From positions 62,001 through 126,000 of the forward strand of contig NZ_JAAEDM010000006.1 in the NCBI RefSeq assembly GCF_018129065.1: 64,000 bases of DNA, written 5' to 3'. The DNA comes from Neoroseomonas soli (lineage in GTDB: Bacteria > Pseudomonadota > Alphaproteobacteria > Acetobacterales > Acetobacteraceae). This document shows positions 41,696 through 53,114 of this stretch, in pieces (the first letter of the stretch is position 1; each line of letters starts with the position of its first letter). The position numbers and the translations under genes are program-made. The notes under the pieces were generated by a model that saw only the letters and a list, made by a program, of their open reading frames with translations, had not been told where the DNA came from and did not search any database.

Positions 41696-42316
41696 ATGCA
41701 GATTTCCGTCATCACCCTCGACAACGCCCCGGCTGGCGAGATCGAGCTGCCCGTCGAGGTGTTCGGCGCCGCCCCGCGCGCCGACATCATGGCGCGCGTC
41801 GTTCACTGGCAGCTCGCGAAGCGTCGGGCCGGCACGCACAAGACCAAGGGCATGGGCGAGGTCTCCGGGACCACGAAGAAGCCCTATCGCCAGAAGGGCA
41901 CCGGCAATGCCCGCCAGGGCTCGCTGCGCGCTCCGCAGTACCGCAAGGGCGGCGTGGTGCACGGCCCGGTCGTGCGCGACCATGGCTACAGCCTGAACAA
42001 GAAGGTGCGTCGCCTCGGCCTGATCTCGGCGCTGAGCCAGAAGGCCGCGGAAGGCAAGCTCGTGGTGCTCGACACTGCGGCGCTGGCGGCCGATGCCAAG
42101 ACCGGCCAGGTCGCGGCGAAGCTGAAGGCGCTTGGCTGGAAGAGCGCGCTGGTGGTGGACGCTGCGGCGGACGAGAACTTCGCCCGCGTCGTGCGCAACC
42201 TGCCGAAGGTGCAGGTGCTTCCGACCATCGGCGCCAATGTGTACGACATCCTCAACCACGACGTGCTCGCGGTGACGCGCGCCGGCGTGGAGGCGCTGAA
42301 GGAGCGGCTGGCATGA
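41696..42316 (+). CDS. rplD: Ribosomal protein L4
   Basis: A 206-residue L4 with the exit-tunnel loop [20 protein letters not shown] and [20 protein letters not shown]. In enterobacteria L4 also represses the S10 operon; whether that applies here is unknown. Its stop overlaps rplW by four bases (ATGA). Confidence 0.97.
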   Translation: MQISVITLDNAPAGEIELPVEVFGAAPRADIMARVVHWQLAKRRAGTHKTKGMGEVSGTTKKPYRQKGTGNARQGSLRAPQYRKGGVVHGPVVRDHGYSLNKKVRRLGLISALSQKAAEGKLVVLDTAALAADAKTGQVAAKLKALGWKSALVVDAAADENFARVVRNLPKVQVLPTIGANVYDILNHDVLAVTRAGVEALKERLA

Positions 42317-42645
42317 GCGAGACGCCGGCGAAGCCGAAGCGCCCGGTGATCGGGCGCGAGCGGATGTACCAGACCATCCTCTCGCCTCTCGTGACCGAGA
42401 AGGCGACGCTGAACAGCGAGCGCGGTCAGGTGACCTTCAAGGTCGCCCCGGACGCGACGAAGCCGCAGATCAAGGCTGCGGTGGAAGGCCTGTTCGGCGT
42501 CAAGGTCCTCACGGTCAACACGATCGTGGTGAAGGGCAAGGCCAAGCGGTTCAAAAACCGTCCCGGTCAACGCCCTGATTGGAAGAAGGCAATGGTGCGC
42601 CTGGCCGAAGGCCAGAGCATCGACCTCACGACGGGGCTCGCGTAA
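42313..42645 (+). CDS. rplW: Ribosomal protein L23
   Basis: A 110-residue L23 beginning in the rplD stop. The core starts about residue 19 ([20 protein letters not shown]) and the extended loop ends in [19 protein letters not shown]. It surrounds the tunnel exit and binds trigger factor and SRP. The first 15 residues are a variable lysine/proline-rich extension. Confidence 0.97.
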   Translation: MSETPAKPKRPVIGRERMYQTILSPLVTEKATLNSERGQVTFKVAPDATKPQIKAAVEGLFGVKVLTVNTIVVKGKAKRFKNRPGQRPDWKKAMVRLAEGQSIDLTTGLA

Positions 42646-42648
42646 GCC

Positions 42649-43485
42649 ATGGCTCTGAAGAATTTCAACCCGGTCACGCCTTCGCTGCGCGGCACGATCC
42701 TCATCGATCGTTCCGAACTGTGGAAGGGTGCCCCGGTGAAGGGTCTGACCGAGGGCAAGCATTCCTCGGGCGGGCGCAACCAGCACGGCCGCATCACCGT
42801 CCGCTTCCGTGGCGGCGGACATAAGCGCGCCTATCGTCTCGTGGACTTCAAGCGTCGCGCGAAGTTCGGCGTGCCGGGCGTCATCGAGCGCCTCGAGTAC
42901 GATCCGAACCGCACGGCGTTCATCGCGCTGGTGAAGTACCAGGATGGGGAGCTTTCCTACATCCTGGCGCCGCAGCGCCTGAAGGCCGGCGACGCGGTGA
43001 TCGCGAGCGAGAAGGCCGACATCAAGCCGGGCAACGCCATGCCGATGGCGGCGATCCCGGTCGGCACGATCATCCACAACATCGAGCTGAAGGCGGGTGC
43101 GGGCGGCAAGCTCGCGCGCTCCGCCGGCACCTTCGCGCAGCTGGTCGGCAAGGACCAGGGCTACGCCCAGGTGAAGCTCATGTCGGGCGAGCTGCGGCTG
43201 ATCCGTTCGGAGTGCATGGCGTCGATCGGCGCCGTGTCCAACCCGGACAACAGCAACCAGGAACTGGGCAAGGCCGGTCGCAGCCGGTGGCTCGGCAGGA
43301 AGCCGCATCAGCGCGGCGTGGTGATGAACCCGGTTGACCATCCGCATGGCGGTGGTGAAGGCCGTACCTCGGGTGGCCGGCATCCGGTCACCCCGTGGGG
43401 CAAGCCCACGAAGGGTGCGAAGACCCGTAACAACAAGCGGACCGACGGGCTCATTGTCCGCCGCCGCAACGCGACGAAGGGCTGA
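42649..43485 (+). CDS. rplB: Ribosomal protein L2
   Basis: A 278-residue L2 with [20 protein letters not shown] near the N terminus and the highly conserved [21 protein letters not shown]-terminal segment, which lies near the peptidyl transferase centre. Starts three bases after rplW. Confidence 0.98.
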   Translation: MALKNFNPVTPSLRGTILIDRSELWKGAPVKGLTEGKHSSGGRNQHGRITVRFRGGGHKRAYRLVDFKRRAKFGVPGVIERLEYDPNRTAFIALVKYQDGELSYILAPQRLKAGDAVIASEKADIKPGNAMPMAAIPVGTIIHNIELKAGAGGKLARSAGTFAQLVGKDQGYAQVKLMSGELRLIRSECMASIGAVSNPDNSNQELGKAGRSRWLGRKPHQRGVVMNPVDHPHGGGEGRTSGGRHPVTPWGKPTKGAKTRNNKRTDGLIVRRRNATKG

Positions 43486-43490
43486 CGCAG

Positions 43491-43769
43491 ATGTCGCGCA
43501 GTGTTTGGAAGGGGCCGTTCGTCGACGGCTACCTGCTCAACAAGGCGGAGGCCGCACGGGCTTCGACGCGCAACGAGATCATCAAGATCTGGTCGCGCCG
43601 CAGCACGATCCTGCCGCAGTTCGTCGGCCTGACCTTCGGCGTCTACAACGGCAAGAAGTTTCTGCCGGTGCAGGTGACGGAGAACATGGTGGGCCACAAG
43701 TTCGGCGAGTTCTCGCCGACGCGCACCTTCACCGGCCATGCGGCCGACAAGAAGGCGAAGCGGGGCTGA
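43491..43769 (+). CDS. rpsS: Ribosomal protein S19
   Basis: A 92-residue S19: [40 protein letters not shown] and [20 protein letters not shown]. It sits in the 30S head with S13. rplV starts four bases downstream. Confidence 0.98.
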   Translation: MSRSVWKGPFVDGYLLNKAEAARASTRNEIIKIWSRRSTILPQFVGLTFGVYNGKKFLPVQVTENMVGHKFGEFSPTRTFTGHAADKKAKRG

Positions 43770-43773
43770 TCCG

Positions 43774-44175
43774 ATGAGCAAGCCGAAGCATCCCCGGGGT
43801 CTCGAGGACACCGAGGCGCAGGCGGTGACGTGGAATATCCGCGTCTCCCCGCGCAAGCTGAACCTGGTTGCCGCGATGATCCGCGGCAAGCCGGCGCAGG
43901 ACGCGGTCGCGCAGCTGACCTTCAGCAAGCGCCGCATCGCCGTGACGGTGAAGAAGACGCTCGAGTCCGCGATCGCGAACGCCGAGAACAACCACAGCCT
44001 CGACGTCGACCGCCTGGTCGTCTCGAAGGCCGAGGTTGGCCGCGCGATGGTGATGAAGCGCTTCCACGCGCGTGGTCGCGGTCGCGCGTCCACTGTCGAG
44101 AAGTGGTTCAGCCACCTCAAGATCGTGGTGGCGGAGCAGCAGCTGGCCGCCACGGCCGAGCAGGAGGCCGCGTAA
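43774..44175 (+). CDS. rplV: Ribosomal protein L22
   Basis: A 133-residue L22 from the ATG at 43774. The core runs from [20 protein letters not shown] to [20 protein letters not shown], whose hairpin reaches into the exit tunnel. The glutamine/alanine-rich C-terminal tail is variable. Confidence 0.97.
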   Translation: MSKPKHPRGLEDTEAQAVTWNIRVSPRKLNLVAAMIRGKPAQDAVAQLTFSKRRIAVTVKKTLESAIANAENNHSLDVDRLVVSKAEVGRAMVMKRFHARGRGRASTVEKWFSHLKIVVAEQQLAATAEQEAA

Positions 44176-44176
44176 G

Positions 44177-44854
44177 ATGGGCCAGAAAGTCAATCCGATC
44201 GGGCTGCGGCTCGGCATCAACCGCACCTGGGACAGCCGCTGGTTCGCGGGCGCGGACTACGCCAAGCTGCTGCATGAGGACTTCAAGCTGCGCGAGACGC
44301 TGCACAAGCGCCTGAAGGGCGCCGGCGTGTCCCGCGTGGTGATCGAGCGCCCGGCGAAGAAGCCCCGCGTGACGATCCACGCCGCCCGTCCGGGCGTCGT
44401 GATCGGCAAGAAGGGTGCGGACATCGAGGTGCTGCGCAAGGACCTCATGAAGATGGCCGGTGCCGAGGTGGCGCTGAACATCGTCGAGATCCGCAAGCCC
44501 GAGATCGACGCGACGCTGGTGGCCGAGAACATCGCCCAGCAGCTGGAGCGCCGCGTGGCTTTCCGTCGCGCGATGAAGCGCGCGGTGCAGTCCGCCATGC
44601 GCCTCGGCGCCGGCGGCATCCGCATCAACTGCTCCGGCCGCCTCGGCGGGGCCGAGATCGCGCGCATGGAGTGGTACCGCGAGGGCCGCGTGCCCCTGCA
44701 CACCCTCCGCGCCGACATCGACTTCGGCGTGGCGACCGCGAAGACCACCTACGGCACCTGCGGTGTGAAGGTGTGGATCTTCAAGGGCGAGATCATGGCG
44801 CACGACCCGATGGCGCAGGACAAGCGCGCCGCCGAGCAAGCGCCGCAGCGCTGA
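44177..44854 (+). CDS. rpsC: Ribosomal protein S3
   Basis: A 225-residue S3 beginning [20 protein letters not shown], one base after the rplV stop. The KH-type RNA-binding motif [20 protein letters not shown] and the C-terminal domain [20 protein letters not shown] are present. It forms part of the mRNA entry site. Confidence 0.98.
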   Translation: MGQKVNPIGLRLGINRTWDSRWFAGADYAKLLHEDFKLRETLHKRLKGAGVSRVVIERPAKKPRVTIHAARPGVVIGKKGADIEVLRKDLMKMAGAEVALNIVEIRKPEIDATLVAENIAQQLERRVAFRRAMKRAVQSAMRLGAGGIRINCSGRLGGAEIARMEWYREGRVPLHTLRADIDFGVATAKTTYGTCGVKVWIFKGEIMAHDPMAQDKRAAEQAPQR

Positions 44855-44866
44855 AGGTGAAGGACA

Positions 44867-45286
44867 ATGCTGCAGCCTAAGCGCACCAAGTTCCGAAAGG
44901 CCCACAAGGGCCGTATCCATGGCCTGGCGAAGGGCGGCTTCACGCTGTCCTTCGGCGGGTTCGGCCTCAAGGCCCTCGAGCCGGAGCGCGTGACTGCGCG
45001 CCAGATCGAGGCAGCGCGCCGTGCGATCACTCGCGCGATGAAGCGTCAGGGCCGCGTGTGGATCCGCATCTTCCCGGACGTGCCGGTTTCGACCAAGCCG
45101 GCGGAAGTCCGCATGGGTTCCGGCAAGGGCGCCCCCGAATACTGGGTGTGCCGCGTGAAGCCGGGCCGTGTGATGTTCGAGATCGACGGCGTGCCGGTCG
45201 AGACGGCGCGTGAGGCGCTGACCCTCGGTGCGGCCAAGCTGCCGATCAAGACCAAGTTCGTCACCCGCCTGGGTGCGGAGGCCTGA
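44867..45286 (+). CDS. rplP: Ribosomal protein L16
   Basis: A 139-residue L16, [20 protein letters not shown] at the start and the signature [20 protein letters not shown]. It helps position A-site tRNA. rpmC begins one base after its stop. Confidence 0.98.
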   Translation: MLQPKRTKFRKAHKGRIHGLAKGGFTLSFGGFGLKALEPERVTARQIEAARRAITRAMKRQGRVWIRIFPDVPVSTKPAEVRMGSGKGAPEYWVCRVKPGRVMFEIDGVPVETAREALTLGAAKLPIKTKFVTRLGAEA

Positions 45287-45287
45287 C

Positions 45288-45503
45288 ATGGCTGCCACCA
45301 AGATCGGCGACATCCGCGCCAAGACGCCGGATGAGCTGAACACCATGCTGCTCGACCTGCGCAAGGAGCAGTTCAACCTGCGCTTCCAGCGCGCGACCGG
45401 CCAGCTTGAGGCGCTTTCGCGCATCAAGCAGGTCCGTCGCGACATCGCGCGGGTGAAGACCATCATCGGCGAGCGCGCGCAGAGCGCCGCCCCCAAGGCC
45501 TGA
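45288..45503 (+). CDS. rpmC: Ribosomal protein L29
   Basis: A 71-residue two-helix protein from the ATG at 45288: [20 protein letters not shown], then [20 protein letters not shown]. It lies near the tunnel exit beside L23. The alanine/proline tail is typical of alphaproteobacteria. Confidence 0.97.
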   Translation: MAATKIGDIRAKTPDELNTMLLDLRKEQFNLRFQRATGQLEALSRIKQVRRDIARVKTIIGERAQSAAPKA

Positions 45504-45519
45504 GAGGAGACCGACGGCG

Positions 45520-45798
45520 ATGCCGAAGCGCGTCCTCACCGGGCGGGTCGTCAGCGACAAGACGGACAAGACCATTACGGTTCTTGTCGAGCGTCGAGTC
45601 ATGCACCCGCTCTATAAGAAGTTCATCCGGCGCTCCAAGAAGTATGCCGCGCATGACGACGCCAACCTGTGCAAGGAAGGCGACGTGGTGCAGATCGAGG
45701 AGTGTCGTCCGATCTCGAAGTCGAAGTCCTGGGTGGTGATCGAGCGCAACGGCGCCACGGTCGAGCGCCCGGCCTTCCTCGGCGCTGCGGAGGCCTGA
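45520..45798 (+). CDS. rpsQ: Ribosomal protein S17
   Basis: A 92-residue S17 with an OB fold: [40 protein letters not shown] and the [11 protein letters not shown] motif. Primary 16S rRNA binder. Ribosome site GAGGAGA lies 9 bases upstream. Confidence 0.97.
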   Translation: MPKRVLTGRVVSDKTDKTITVLVERRVMHPLYKKFIRRSKKYAAHDDANLCKEGDVVQIEECRPISKSKSWVVIERNGATVERPAFLGAAEA

Positions 45799-45801
45799 TC
45801 C

Positions 45802-46170
45802 ATGATCCAGGTCGAATCCAACCTCGAAGTCGCGGACAATTCCGGTGCGCGCCGCGTCCAGTGCATCAAGGTGCTGGGCGGCTCGAAGCGGAAGACCGCG
45901 GGCGTGGGCGACATCATCGTCGTCTCCGTGAAGGAAGCGATTCCCCGCGGCAAGGTGAAGAAGGGTACGGTGGAGCGCGCGGTGATCGTGCGCACGGCGT
46001 TCCCCGTTCGCCGCCAGGACGGCACGGTGATCCGCTTCGACCGCAACGCGGCCGTGCTGATCAACAAGCAGAATGAGCCGATCGGCACCCGCATCTTCGG
46101 ACCGGTGGTCCGCGAGCTGCGCGCCAAGAAGTTCATGAAGATCATCTCCCTGGCTCCGGAGGTGCTGTAA
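45802..46170 (+). CDS. rplN: Ribosomal protein L14
   Basis: A 122-residue L14: [20 protein letters not shown], then [20 protein letters not shown] and the [20 protein letters not shown] end. It contributes to an intersubunit bridge. Fully conserved length. Confidence 0.98.
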   Translation: MIQVESNLEVADNSGARRVQCIKVLGGSKRKTAGVGDIIVVSVKEAIPRGKVKKGTVERAVIVRTAFPVRRQDGTVIRFDRNAAVLINKQNEPIGTRIFGPVVRELRAKKFMKIISLAPEVL

Positions 46171-46172
46171 CC

Positions 46173-46493
46173 ATGGCTGCGAAGATCCGTAAGGGCGATC
46201 GCGTCCAGGTCCTGACCGGCAAGGACAAGGGCCGCCAGGGCGAAGTGATCCGGGTTGTTCCCGCCGAAGGCCGCGCCTTCGTGCAGGGCGTGAACCTGGC
46301 GAAGCGGCACCAGAAGCCGCAGGGCATGGGCCGCCCCGGCGGCATCATCGAGAAGGAGGCGTCGATCGACCTCTCCAACCTCGCCCTGCTAGACCCGAAG
46401 TCGGGCAAGCCGACCCGGGTTGGCTTCAAGGTGCTCGAGGACGGCAAGAAGGTCCGGGTGGCGAAGGCCTCCGGCGAGGTGCTCGACGCATGA
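46173..46493 (+). CDS. rplX: Ribosomal protein L24
   Basis: A 106-residue L24 with a KOW motif at residues 5-35 ([20 protein letters not shown]) and [20 protein letters not shown]. It initiates 50S assembly. Two bases after rplN; overlaps rplE by four (ATGA). Confidence 0.97.
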   Translation: MAAKIRKGDRVQVLTGKDKGRQGEVIRVVPAEGRAFVQGVNLAKRHQKPQGMGRPGGIIEKEASIDLSNLALLDPKSGKPTRVGFKVLEDGKKVRVAKASGEVLDA

Positions 46494-47050
46494 GCGACGT
46501 GACGGAGAAGCCGCGCCTGCGGCAGCACTACGACGAGGTCGTGCGCAAGCGCCTCGTCGAGGAATTCGGGTACAAGAACCCGATGGAAGTGCCGAAGCTC
46601 GAGAAGATCGTCATCAACATGGGCGTCGGCGAAGCCGCCGGCGACCAGAAGAAGCTCGACGCCGCTTACGCCGAGCTGACGATGATCGCGGGCCAGAAGC
46701 CGGTGAAGACCAAGGCGAAGAAGGCCATCGCGGGCTTCAAGATCCGCGAGGGCATGGCGATCGGCACGAAGGTGACGCTTCGCCAGCAGCGGATGTACGA
46801 GTTCCTTGACCGGCTCGTGACCATCGCGCTGCCCCGCCTTCGCGACTTCCGTGGGCTGCCGGGGAGCAAGGGCTTCGACGGGCGGGGGAATTTCTCCCTT
46901 GGCCTCAAGGAGCAGATCGTGTTCCCCGAGATCAGCTACGACAAGGTGGACGCGATCCGCGGCATGGACATCGTCTTCGTCACGACGGCGAAGACGGACA
47001 AGGAAGCGAAGGCGCTGCTCAAGGCCTTCGATCTTCCCTTCCAGAACTGA
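46490..47050 (+). CDS. rplE: Ribosomal protein L5
   Basis: A 186-residue L5 beginning in the rplX stop. [40 protein letters not shown] and [20 protein letters not shown] are family landmarks. It binds 5S rRNA and contacts P-site tRNA. Confidence 0.98.
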   Translation: MSDVTEKPRLRQHYDEVVRKRLVEEFGYKNPMEVPKLEKIVINMGVGEAAGDQKKLDAAYAELTMIAGQKPVKTKAKKAIAGFKIREGMAIGTKVTLRQQRMYEFLDRLVTIALPRLRDFRGLPGSKGFDGRGNFSLGLKEQIVFPEISYDKVDAIRGMDIVFVTTAKTDKEAKALLKAFDLPFQN

Positions 47051-47103
47051 TTTTTGGAAAACCGCCGGGTGCAGCCCGGCAGGTTCCGGAGGACCTAGAC
47101 GGC

Positions 47104-47409
47104 ATGGCCAAGACCTCGTCTGTCGAGAAGAACAAGCGTCGTGAGAAGCTCTCGAAGCTTCACGCGTCGAAGCGCGCCGCCCTGAAGGCCGTGGTGATGG
47201 ACCGCGAGCTGCCGGTGGAGGATCGCTTCGAGGCGACGCTGAAGCTCGCGCAGCTTCCACGCAACGGCGCCGCGAACCGCGTGCGCCTGCGCTGCGAAGT
47301 GACCGGCCGCCCCCGCGGCAATTACCGCAAGTTCAAGCTCTGCCGTAACCAGCTGCGTGAACTGGCCTCGAAGGGCCAGATCCCCGGCGTGGTCAAGGCG
47401 AGCTGGTAA
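47104..47409 (+). CDS. rpsN: Ribosomal protein S14 (zinc-free form)
   Basis: A 101-residue S14 of the long, C-minus type: it lacks the four-cysteine zinc ribbon of the short form, although two isolated cysteines remain in [20 protein letters not shown]. The end [18 protein letters not shown] is conserved. GGAGGA lies upstream. Confidence 0.97.
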   Translation: MAKTSSVEKNKRREKLSKLHASKRAALKAVVMDRELPVEDRFEATLKLAQLPRNGAANRVRLRCEVTGRPRGNYRKFKLCRNQLRELASKGQIPGVVKASW

Positions 47410-47422
47410 GGAAGGACCGGCC

Positions 47423-47821
47423 ATGTCCATGTCCGATCCGCTGGGCGATATGCTCACGCGCATCCGCAACGCGCAGTCGGCGCGCCAGTCGCGCTGCAAG
47501 GCGCCGGCGTCCAAGCTGCGTGAGAACGTGCTCGAAGTGTTGAAGCGCGAGGGCTACATCCGCGCCTGGCGCACCGAGGAAGTGCGCCCCGGCGTGCGCT
47601 TCATCGACATCGAGCTGAAGTATTCGGAAGGCGAGCCCGCCATCAAGGAGATCACGCGCATCTCCAAGCCCGGCCGGCGCGTCTATTCGAAGATCACGGA
47701 GCTGCCCAAGGTCTATAACGGCCTTGGCACTTCCATCCTCTCCACGCCGCGCGGCGTGATGAGCGAGAACGAGGCCCGCGCCGCCAATGTCGGCGGCGAG
47801 GTCCTCTGCCGCGTGTTCTGA
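47423..47821 (+). CDS. rpsH: Ribosomal protein S8
   Basis: A 132-residue S8 from the ATG at 47423 ([20 protein letters not shown]); a second ATG lies two codons in. The C-terminal signature [20 protein letters not shown] is intact. In enterobacteria S8 represses the spc operon; no target hairpin was identified here. Confidence 0.97.
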   Translation: MSMSDPLGDMLTRIRNAQSARQSRCKAPASKLRENVLEVLKREGYIRAWRTEEVRPGVRFIDIELKYSEGEPAIKEITRISKPGRRVYSKITELPKVYNGLGTSILSTPRGVMSENEARAANVGGEVLCRVF

Positions 47822-47835
47822 CGGGGGGCGAACAG

Positions 47836-48369
47836 ATGTCTCGCGTTGGGAAGTATCCTGTGCCGGTGCCGTCGGGCGTTACGCTCGCGCTGGCCGGCCG
47901 CACGCTGACCGCCAAGGGCAAGCTCGGTGAGCTCAAGCTCGACCTCACGGATGACGTGGATGTCGAGATCAAGGCGAACGAGGTCGCCGTCTCCCCGCGC
48001 CGCACGGACCGCCGTGCGCGCACCATGTGGGGCACGACGCGCAGCCTGATCAACTCGATGGTGACGGGCGTCTCCGCCGGCTTCTCGAAGTCGATGGAGA
48101 TCAACGGCACCGGCTACCGCGCCGCGGTGCAGGGTTCCGATCTGGTGCTGAACCTCGGCTACAGCCACGAGATCCGCTACGCGATCCCGCAGGGGATCAA
48201 GATCACCTGCGAGAAGCCGACCGCCATCAAGGTGGAAGGCTCAGACAAGCGGCAGGTGGGCCAGGTGGCGGCCGAGATCCGCGCGTACCGCGGCCCCGAG
48301 CCCTACAAGGGCAAGGGTGTCAAGTACGACAACGAGCAGATCCTCCGGAAGGAGGGTAAGAAGAAGTAA
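47836..48369 (+). CDS. rplF: Ribosomal protein L6
   Basis: A 177-residue L6: [20 protein letters not shown], then [20 protein letters not shown] and [20 protein letters not shown]. It lies by the sarcin-ricin loop. Its stop shares one base with the rplR start (TAATG). Confidence 0.98.
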   Translation: MSRVGKYPVPVPSGVTLALAGRTLTAKGKLGELKLDLTDDVDVEIKANEVAVSPRRTDRRARTMWGTTRSLINSMVTGVSAGFSKSMEINGTGYRAAVQGSDLVLNLGYSHEIRYAIPQGIKITCEKPTAIKVEGSDKRQVGQVAAEIRAYRGPEPYKGKGVKYDNEQILRKEGKKK

Positions 48370-48731
48370 TGGCCAGCAAGCTCGATCTCGAGGCGCGCCG
48401 CCGGCGTCGCCTCCGCTTCCAGCTCCGGCAGAAGTCCGGCGGGCGCGTGCGCCTGTCGGTGTTCCGCTCGGGCAAGCACATCTACGCGCAGGTCATCGAC
48501 GACAAGCAGGGGCGCACGCTCGCGGCCGCCTCGTCGCTTGAGAAGGCGATGCGCGACGGGCTCAAGACCGGCGCCGACAAGGACGCCGCGGCGGCCGTCG
48601 GCAAGCTGGTGGCCGAACGCGCGCTCGCCGCGGGGGTGACGGAAGTCGTCTTCGACCGGGGACCCTATCTCTACCATGGGCGCGTCAAGGCGCTCGCGGA
48701 CGGCGCCCGCGAGGGCGGGCTGTCGTTCTGA
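48369..48731 (+). CDS. rplR: Ribosomal protein L18
   Basis: A 120-residue 5S rRNA-binding protein. Basic N terminus [20 protein letters not shown], then [20 protein letters not shown] and [20 protein letters not shown]. Translationally coupled to rplF. Confidence 0.98.
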   Translation: MASKLDLEARRRRRLRFQLRQKSGGRVRLSVFRSGKHIYAQVIDDKQGRTLAAASSLEKAMRDGLKTGADKDAAAAVGKLVAERALAAGVTEVVFDRGPYLYHGRVKALADGAREGGLSF

Positions 48732-48744
48732 GGGGCTGACACAC

Positions 48745-49377
48745 ATGGCATATGCACCGAGGACCGGCGGCGAAGGCGGCGGCGAAGGCGGGCGCGAGCG
48801 CCGCGGCCGCCGTCGCGATGGCGACCGCGACCAGCGTCAGGATCGCCAGGAAGGCGACGAGCTGAAGGACAAGCTCGTCACCATCAACCGCGTTGCCAAG
48901 GTGGTGAAGGGTGGCCGTCGCTTCTCCTTCGCCGCTCTGGTCGTGGTCGGCGACGAGAAGGGCCGCGTGGGCTGGGGTGCGGGCAAGGCCCGCGAGGTGC
49001 CGGAGGCGATCCGCAAGGCGACGGAGCGTGCGAAGCGCACGATGATCCGCGTGCCGATGCGTGAGGGCCGCACCCTGCACCACGACGTGATCGGCGAGTT
49101 CGGCGCCGGCCGCGTGATCCTGCGCGCCGCCCCGGCGGGTACCGGCATCATCGCCGGCGGCCCGATGCGCGCGGTGTTCGAGACGCTCGGCATGGGCGAC
49201 GTCGTCGCCAAGTGCACGGGCTCGGCGAACCCGCACAACATGGTGAAGGCCACCTTCGCGGCGCTGCAGAAGTGCACGAGCCCGCGCGCCGTTGCGGCGC
49301 GTCGCGGCAAGAAGGTTGCCGACATCCTCGGCCAGAAGAAGGACGCCGCCGAGGCGACGGAGGCCGCGAATGCCTGA
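48745..49377 (+). CDS. rpsE: Ribosomal protein S5
   Basis: About 210 residues from the ATG at 48745. Residues 7-38 form a glycine/arginine/aspartate-rich, low-complexity extension absent from the enterobacterial protein. The S5 core begins [20 protein letters not shown] and includes the RNA-binding motif [20 protein letters not shown] and the [15 protein letters not shown] segment. It acts in decoding fidelity. Its end overlaps rpmD by eight bases. Confidence 0.97.
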   Translation: MAYAPRTGGEGGGEGGRERRGRRRDGDRDQRQDRQEGDELKDKLVTINRVAKVVKGGRRFSFAALVVVGDEKGRVGWGAGKAREVPEAIRKATERAKRTMIRVPMREGRTLHHDVIGEFGAGRVILRAAPAGTGIIAGGPMRAVFETLGMGDVVAKCTGSANPHNMVKATFAALQKCTSPRAVAARRGKKVADILGQKKDAAEATEAANA

Positions 49378-49558
49378 CGAGAAGAAGACCGTGAAGGTGA
49401 CCCAGCTCGGGTCGCCGATCGGCCGCAAGCCTGGCCAGAAGGAGACCCTCATCGGTCTCGGCCTGAACAAGCGTCATCGCACGCGTGAGCTGGAGGACAC
49501 TCCGGCCGTACGCGGCATGATCCGCAAGGTCGCGCACCTGGTGCGCGTCGAGGACTGA
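49370..49558 (+). CDS. rpmD: Ribosomal protein L30
   Basis: A 62-residue L30 from the ATG at 49370, inside the end of rps[21 protein letters not shown] then [20 protein letters not shown] is the family signature. The overlap implies coupled translation. Confidence 0.96.
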   Translation: MPDEKKTVKVTQLGSPIGRKPGQKETLIGLGLNKRHRTRELEDTPAVRGMIRKVAHLVRVED

Positions 49559-49561
49559 GCC

Positions 49562-50050
49562 ATGAAGCTCAACGAAATCCGCGACAACGAGGGCGCCCGC
49601 CCGAAGTTCAAGCGAATCGGCCGCGGCATCGGCTCCGGCAAGGGCAAGACCGGCGGCCGCGGCGTGAAGGGTCAGAAGGCCCGCACCGGCGTGTCGATCA
49701 ACGGGTTCGAGGGCGGTCAGCTCCCGATCTACCGGCGCGTGCCGAAGCGCGGCTTCGTTAACGTGTTCCGCAAGGAATACGCGGTGCTGAACCTCGGCGC
49801 GCTCGACGCGGCGATCGAGTCGGGCCGCCTGCCCGCCGGTCAGTCGGTGGACGAGGCGGCGCTGAAGGCGGCGGGGCTGGTGCGTTCCTCCTCCAAGTTC
49901 GTGGGCGTACGCCTGCTGGCGAAGGGCGAGATCAAGCGCGCCGTGGCCATCACCGTCTCCGGTGCCTCGGCGGCCGCGATCGCGGCGGTGCAGGCTGCCG
50001 GCGGCAGCGTGACCGTAACGGCGGCGCCGGCGGAAGCCGCGTCCGAGTGA
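49562..50050 (+). CDS. rplO: Ribosomal protein L15
   Basis: A 162-residue L15. The glycine/lysine-rich start ([20 protein letters not shown]) winds into 23S r[22 protein letters not shown] follows; the C terminus [20 protein letters not shown] is conserved. secY begins 96 bp later. Confidence 0.97.
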   Translation: MKLNEIRDNEGARPKFKRIGRGIGSGKGKTGGRGVKGQKARTGVSINGFEGGQLPIYRRVPKRGFVNVFRKEYAVLNLGALDAAIESGRLPAGQSVDEAALKAAGLVRSSSKFVGVRLLAKGEIKRAVAITVSGASAAAIAAVQAAGGSVTVTAAPAEAASE

Positions 50051-50146
50051 CCCTTGCCCCTGGTCGGCCGCATGGCTAGGTCAGGGTCCGGTCTTGGCTG
50101 CGGCGCGCAGGGGCACCTGGGCGCCGCAGTGCTGAGGAGATAACGC

Positions 50147-51505
50147 ATGGCGTCCGCTGCCGAGCAGGCGATGTCCAGCCTCAACTTCGGGGTGCTGGCG
50201 AAGGCGACCGAGCTCAAGAAGCGCATCTGGTTCACGCTGGGGGCGCTGATCGTCTATCGACTCGGCACCTATATTCCGGTGCCGGGCGTGGACGCGGCAG
50301 TGATGGGCGAGATCCTTGCCCAGCACGGCGGCGGCATCCTCGGCATGTTCGACATGTTCACGGGCGGCGCTCTCGGGCGCATGACCGTCTTCGCGCTGAA
50401 CATCATGCCCTACATCAGCGCCAGCATCATCGTGCAGCTGATGACCGCTGCCATTCCGTCCTGGGAAGCGCTCAAGAAGGAAGGCGAGGCGGGGCGGAAG
50501 AAGCTCAACCAGTACACGCGCTACCTGACGGTGCTGATCGCGGTCTTCCAGGCCTGGGGAATCGCGGTCGGACTCGAGTCGATGCGCGGGCAGTTCGGTG
50601 CCGCGGTCTATGATCCGGGCTGGTTCTTCCGCATCTCCTGCGTGATCACCCTGGTCGGCGGCACGATGTTCCTGATGTGGCTGGGCGAGCAGATCACCGC
50701 CCGCGGCGTCGGCAACGGCATCAGCCTGATCATCTTCGCGGGCATTGTCGCGAACCTGCCGCATGCGTTGGTCACGACGCTGGAACTGGGGCGGACCGGC
50801 GCGCTCTCGACCGTGTTCATCATCATCTTCCTGATCGTCGCGCTGGCCGTGATCGCCTTCGTGGTGTTCATCGAACGTGCCCAGCGGCGCATCCCGGTGC
50901 AGTACCCCAAGCGCCAGGTCGGGAACCGCATGTTCAGCGGGGAAGCGACGCACCTGCCGCTCAAGCTGAACACTTCGGGCGTCATCCCGCCGATCTTCGC
51001 CTCCTCCCTGCTGCTGCTGCCGGCGACGGTCGCAGGCTTCTCGACCGACCCGACGCAGGAAAGCTGGCTGCAGACGATCACGGCGCTCGTGGCGCACGGG
51101 AAGCCGCTCTACATGGCGCTGTACATGGCGCTGATCATCTTCTTCGCCTTCTTCTACACGGCCGTGGTCTTCAACCCGACCGAGACGGCGGACAATCTGA
51201 AGAAGTACGGCGGCTTCGTGCCGGGTATCCGGCCGGGGCAGAACACGGCGGACTACCTCGACCGGGTGCTGACCAGGCTGACGGTGGTCGGTGCGCTCTA
51301 CCTCGTCGTGGTCTGCCTCATCCCTGAGATCCTGATCAGCCAGTACGGCGTGCCCTTCTACTTCGGCGGCACTTCCCTTCTGATCATTGTCTCGGTCACC
51401 ATGGACACGGTGGCGCAGGTGCAATCGCACCTCTTCGCCCACCAGTACGAAGGCCTGATCAAGAAGGCCAGGCTGGGGGGGCGCGGCATGCCGCGGCCTC
51501 GCTGA
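50147..51505 (+). CDS. secY: Preprotein translocase subunit SecY
   Basis: A 452-residue, ten-helix inner-membrane channel protein. Start region [20 protein letters not shown], plug-domain region, GIGNGIS-like [16 protein letters not shown], and the cytoplasmic loop [20 protein letters not shown] that contacts ribosome and SecA are present. It forms SecYEG with the secE product from 24405. Twenty bases separate it from adk. Confidence 0.98.
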   Translation: MASAAEQAMSSLNFGVLAKATELKKRIWFTLGALIVYRLGTYIPVPGVDAAVMGEILAQHGGGILGMFDMFTGGALGRMTVFALNIMPYISASIIVQLMTAAIPSWEALKKEGEAGRKKLNQYTRYLTVLIAVFQAWGIAVGLESMRGQFGAAVYDPGWFFRISCVITLVGGTMFLMWLGEQITARGVGNGISLIIFAGIVANLPHALVTTLELGRTGALSTVFIIIFLIVALAVIAFVVFIERAQRRIPVQYPKRQVGNRMFSGEATHLPLKLNTSGVIPPIFASSLLLLPATVAGFSTDPTQESWLQTITALVAHGKPLYMALYMALIIFFAFFYTAVVFNPTETADNLKKYGGFVPGIRPGQNTADYLDRVLTRLTVVGALYLVVVCLIPEILISQYGVPFYFGGTSLLIIVSVTMDTVAQVQSHLFAHQYEGLIKKARLGGRGMPRPR

Positions 51506-51525
51506 CGAAGGGGGAAAGGACGAGG

Positions 51526-52179
51526 ATGAACCTGATCCTGCTGGGCCCGCCCGGGGCCGGGAAGGGTACCCAGGCCAAGCGGCTCGAGGACCAGTACGGG
51601 ATCGCCCAGATCTCGACGGGCGACATGCTGCGGGCCGAGGTCAAGTCGGGCAGCGAGATCGGCCTCACGGCCAAGGCGATCATGGAGCGCGGGGAACTGG
51701 TCCCGGACCAGGTCATCACCGCCATGCTCGCCGCCCGGGTCTCCCGGCCGGACTGCGCCAAGGGGTTCATCCTGGATGGCTTCCCTCGCACGGTCCCGCA
51801 GGCCGAGGCGCTGGATCGGATGCTGTCCGAGAAGGGCCTGAAGCTCGACCACGTGATCGAGTTGAAGGTGGACGACGCCGCGCTGGTCGAGCGCATCGCC
51901 GGCCGCTTCACCTGCGGCCAATGCGGCGCAGGATACCATGACACTTTCAAGCCCACGGCGAAGCCGGGGGTTTGCGACGTCTGCGGCGGGACGGAGTTCA
52001 TCCGCCGCGCGGACGACAAGGCTGAGACGGTGGCGGCCAGGCTTGATGCCTACCACCGCCAGACGGCGCCGCTGCTGCCCTACTATGCCGCCCAGGGGAA
52101 ACTCCGTGGCGTGGACGGGATGGCGGCGATGGACGAGGTGGCGCGCCAGATCGGCGCCATTCTCGCCGCGAAGGGTTGA
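51526..52179 (+). CDS. adk: Adenylate kinase with zinc-type LID
   Basis: A 217-residue long-form adenylate kinase (2 ADP to ATP and AMP). P-loop [10 protein letters not shown] at residues 7-16, AMP-binding [20 protein letters not shown], and a LID that keeps [12 protein letters not shown] with CDVCGG, a four-cysteine zinc site often lacking in gammaproteobacterial enzymes. The secY-adk pairing is conserved. The stop codon lies within the -35 box of the next promoter. Confidence 0.97.
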   Translation: MNLILLGPPGAGKGTQAKRLEDQYGIAQISTGDMLRAEVKSGSEIGLTAKAIMERGELVPDQVITAMLAARVSRPDCAKGFILDGFPRTVPQAEALDRMLSEKGLKLDHVIELKVDDAALVERIAGRFTCGQCGAGYHDTFKPTAKPGVCDVCGGTEFIRRADDKAETVAARLDAYHRQTAPLLPYYAAQGKLRGVDGMAAMDEVARQIGAILAAKG

Positions 52180-52210
52180 CTCTCTCGGGGGCGGGGTCTA
52201 AATCGCCCCC
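52176..52210 (+). promoter_or_regulatory. Candidate promoter of the rpsM-rplQ operon, -10 box inside a palindrome
   Basis: TTGACT (52176-52181, overlapping the adk stop), 17-bp spacer, TAAATC (52199-52204). GGGGGCG (52187-52193) pairs with CGCCCCC (52204-52210), leaving the TAAAT core at the 3' end of the loop. A leader of about 115 bases follows. Confidence 0.6.
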
Positions 52211-52327
52211 CTTCCCGCGACCGGGCATGCCCGGCCGCCGTTTACCGTTGCATGGACTTGTTCACTGCGCCGAAGGGGCTGCTGCCCCGCACGGCGATTA
52301 TCGGGGCCGAGCCCCAGGAGAAGCACT

Positions 52328-52705
<378 letters not shown>

Positions 52706-52706
52706 G

Positions 52707-53114
52707 ATGGCCCGCGAACCCCGCGGCGGCGCCTCCCGCGGCCCCGTCAAGCGCAAGGAACGGAAGAACATCAGCTCGGGCGTTGCCCATGTGCTGGCGT
52801 CCTTCAACAACACCATCGTGACCATCACGGACGCGCAGGGCAACGCGATCGCGTGGTCGTCCTCCGGTTCCCAGGGCTTCAAGGGCAGCCGGAAGTCCAC
52901 CCCGTACGCCGCCCAGGTCGCCGCGGAAGACGCCGGCCGCAAGGCGCGCGAGCACGGGATGGAGACGCTTGAGATCATGGTGAGCGGCCCCGGCTCGGGT
53001 CGCGAATCGGCGCTGCGCGCCCTGCAGGCGGTTGGCTTCTACGTCACTGCCATCAAGGACGTGACGCCCATCCCGCACAACGGTTGCCGTCCGCGGAAGC
53101 GCCGTCGCGTCTGA
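52707..53114 (+). CDS. rpsK: Ribosomal protein S11
   Basis: A 135-residue S11: [40 protein letters not shown] and [18 protein letters not shown]. Part of the platform near the mRNA exit. It starts one base after rpsM. A set of overlapping inverted repeats begins at its stop codon. Confidence 0.98.
   Translation: MAREPRGGASRGPVKRKERKNISSGVAHVLASFNNTIVTITDAQGNAIAWSSSGSQGFKGSRKSTPYAAQVAAEDAGRKAREHGMETLEIMVSGPGSGRESALRALQAVGFYVTAIKDVTPIPHNGCRPRKRRRV

Noticed and set aside
52180-52327. rpmJ (L36) between adk and rpsM
   Set aside because: No short frame with the four-ligand L36 zinc pattern is present; the space holds a promoter and leader.
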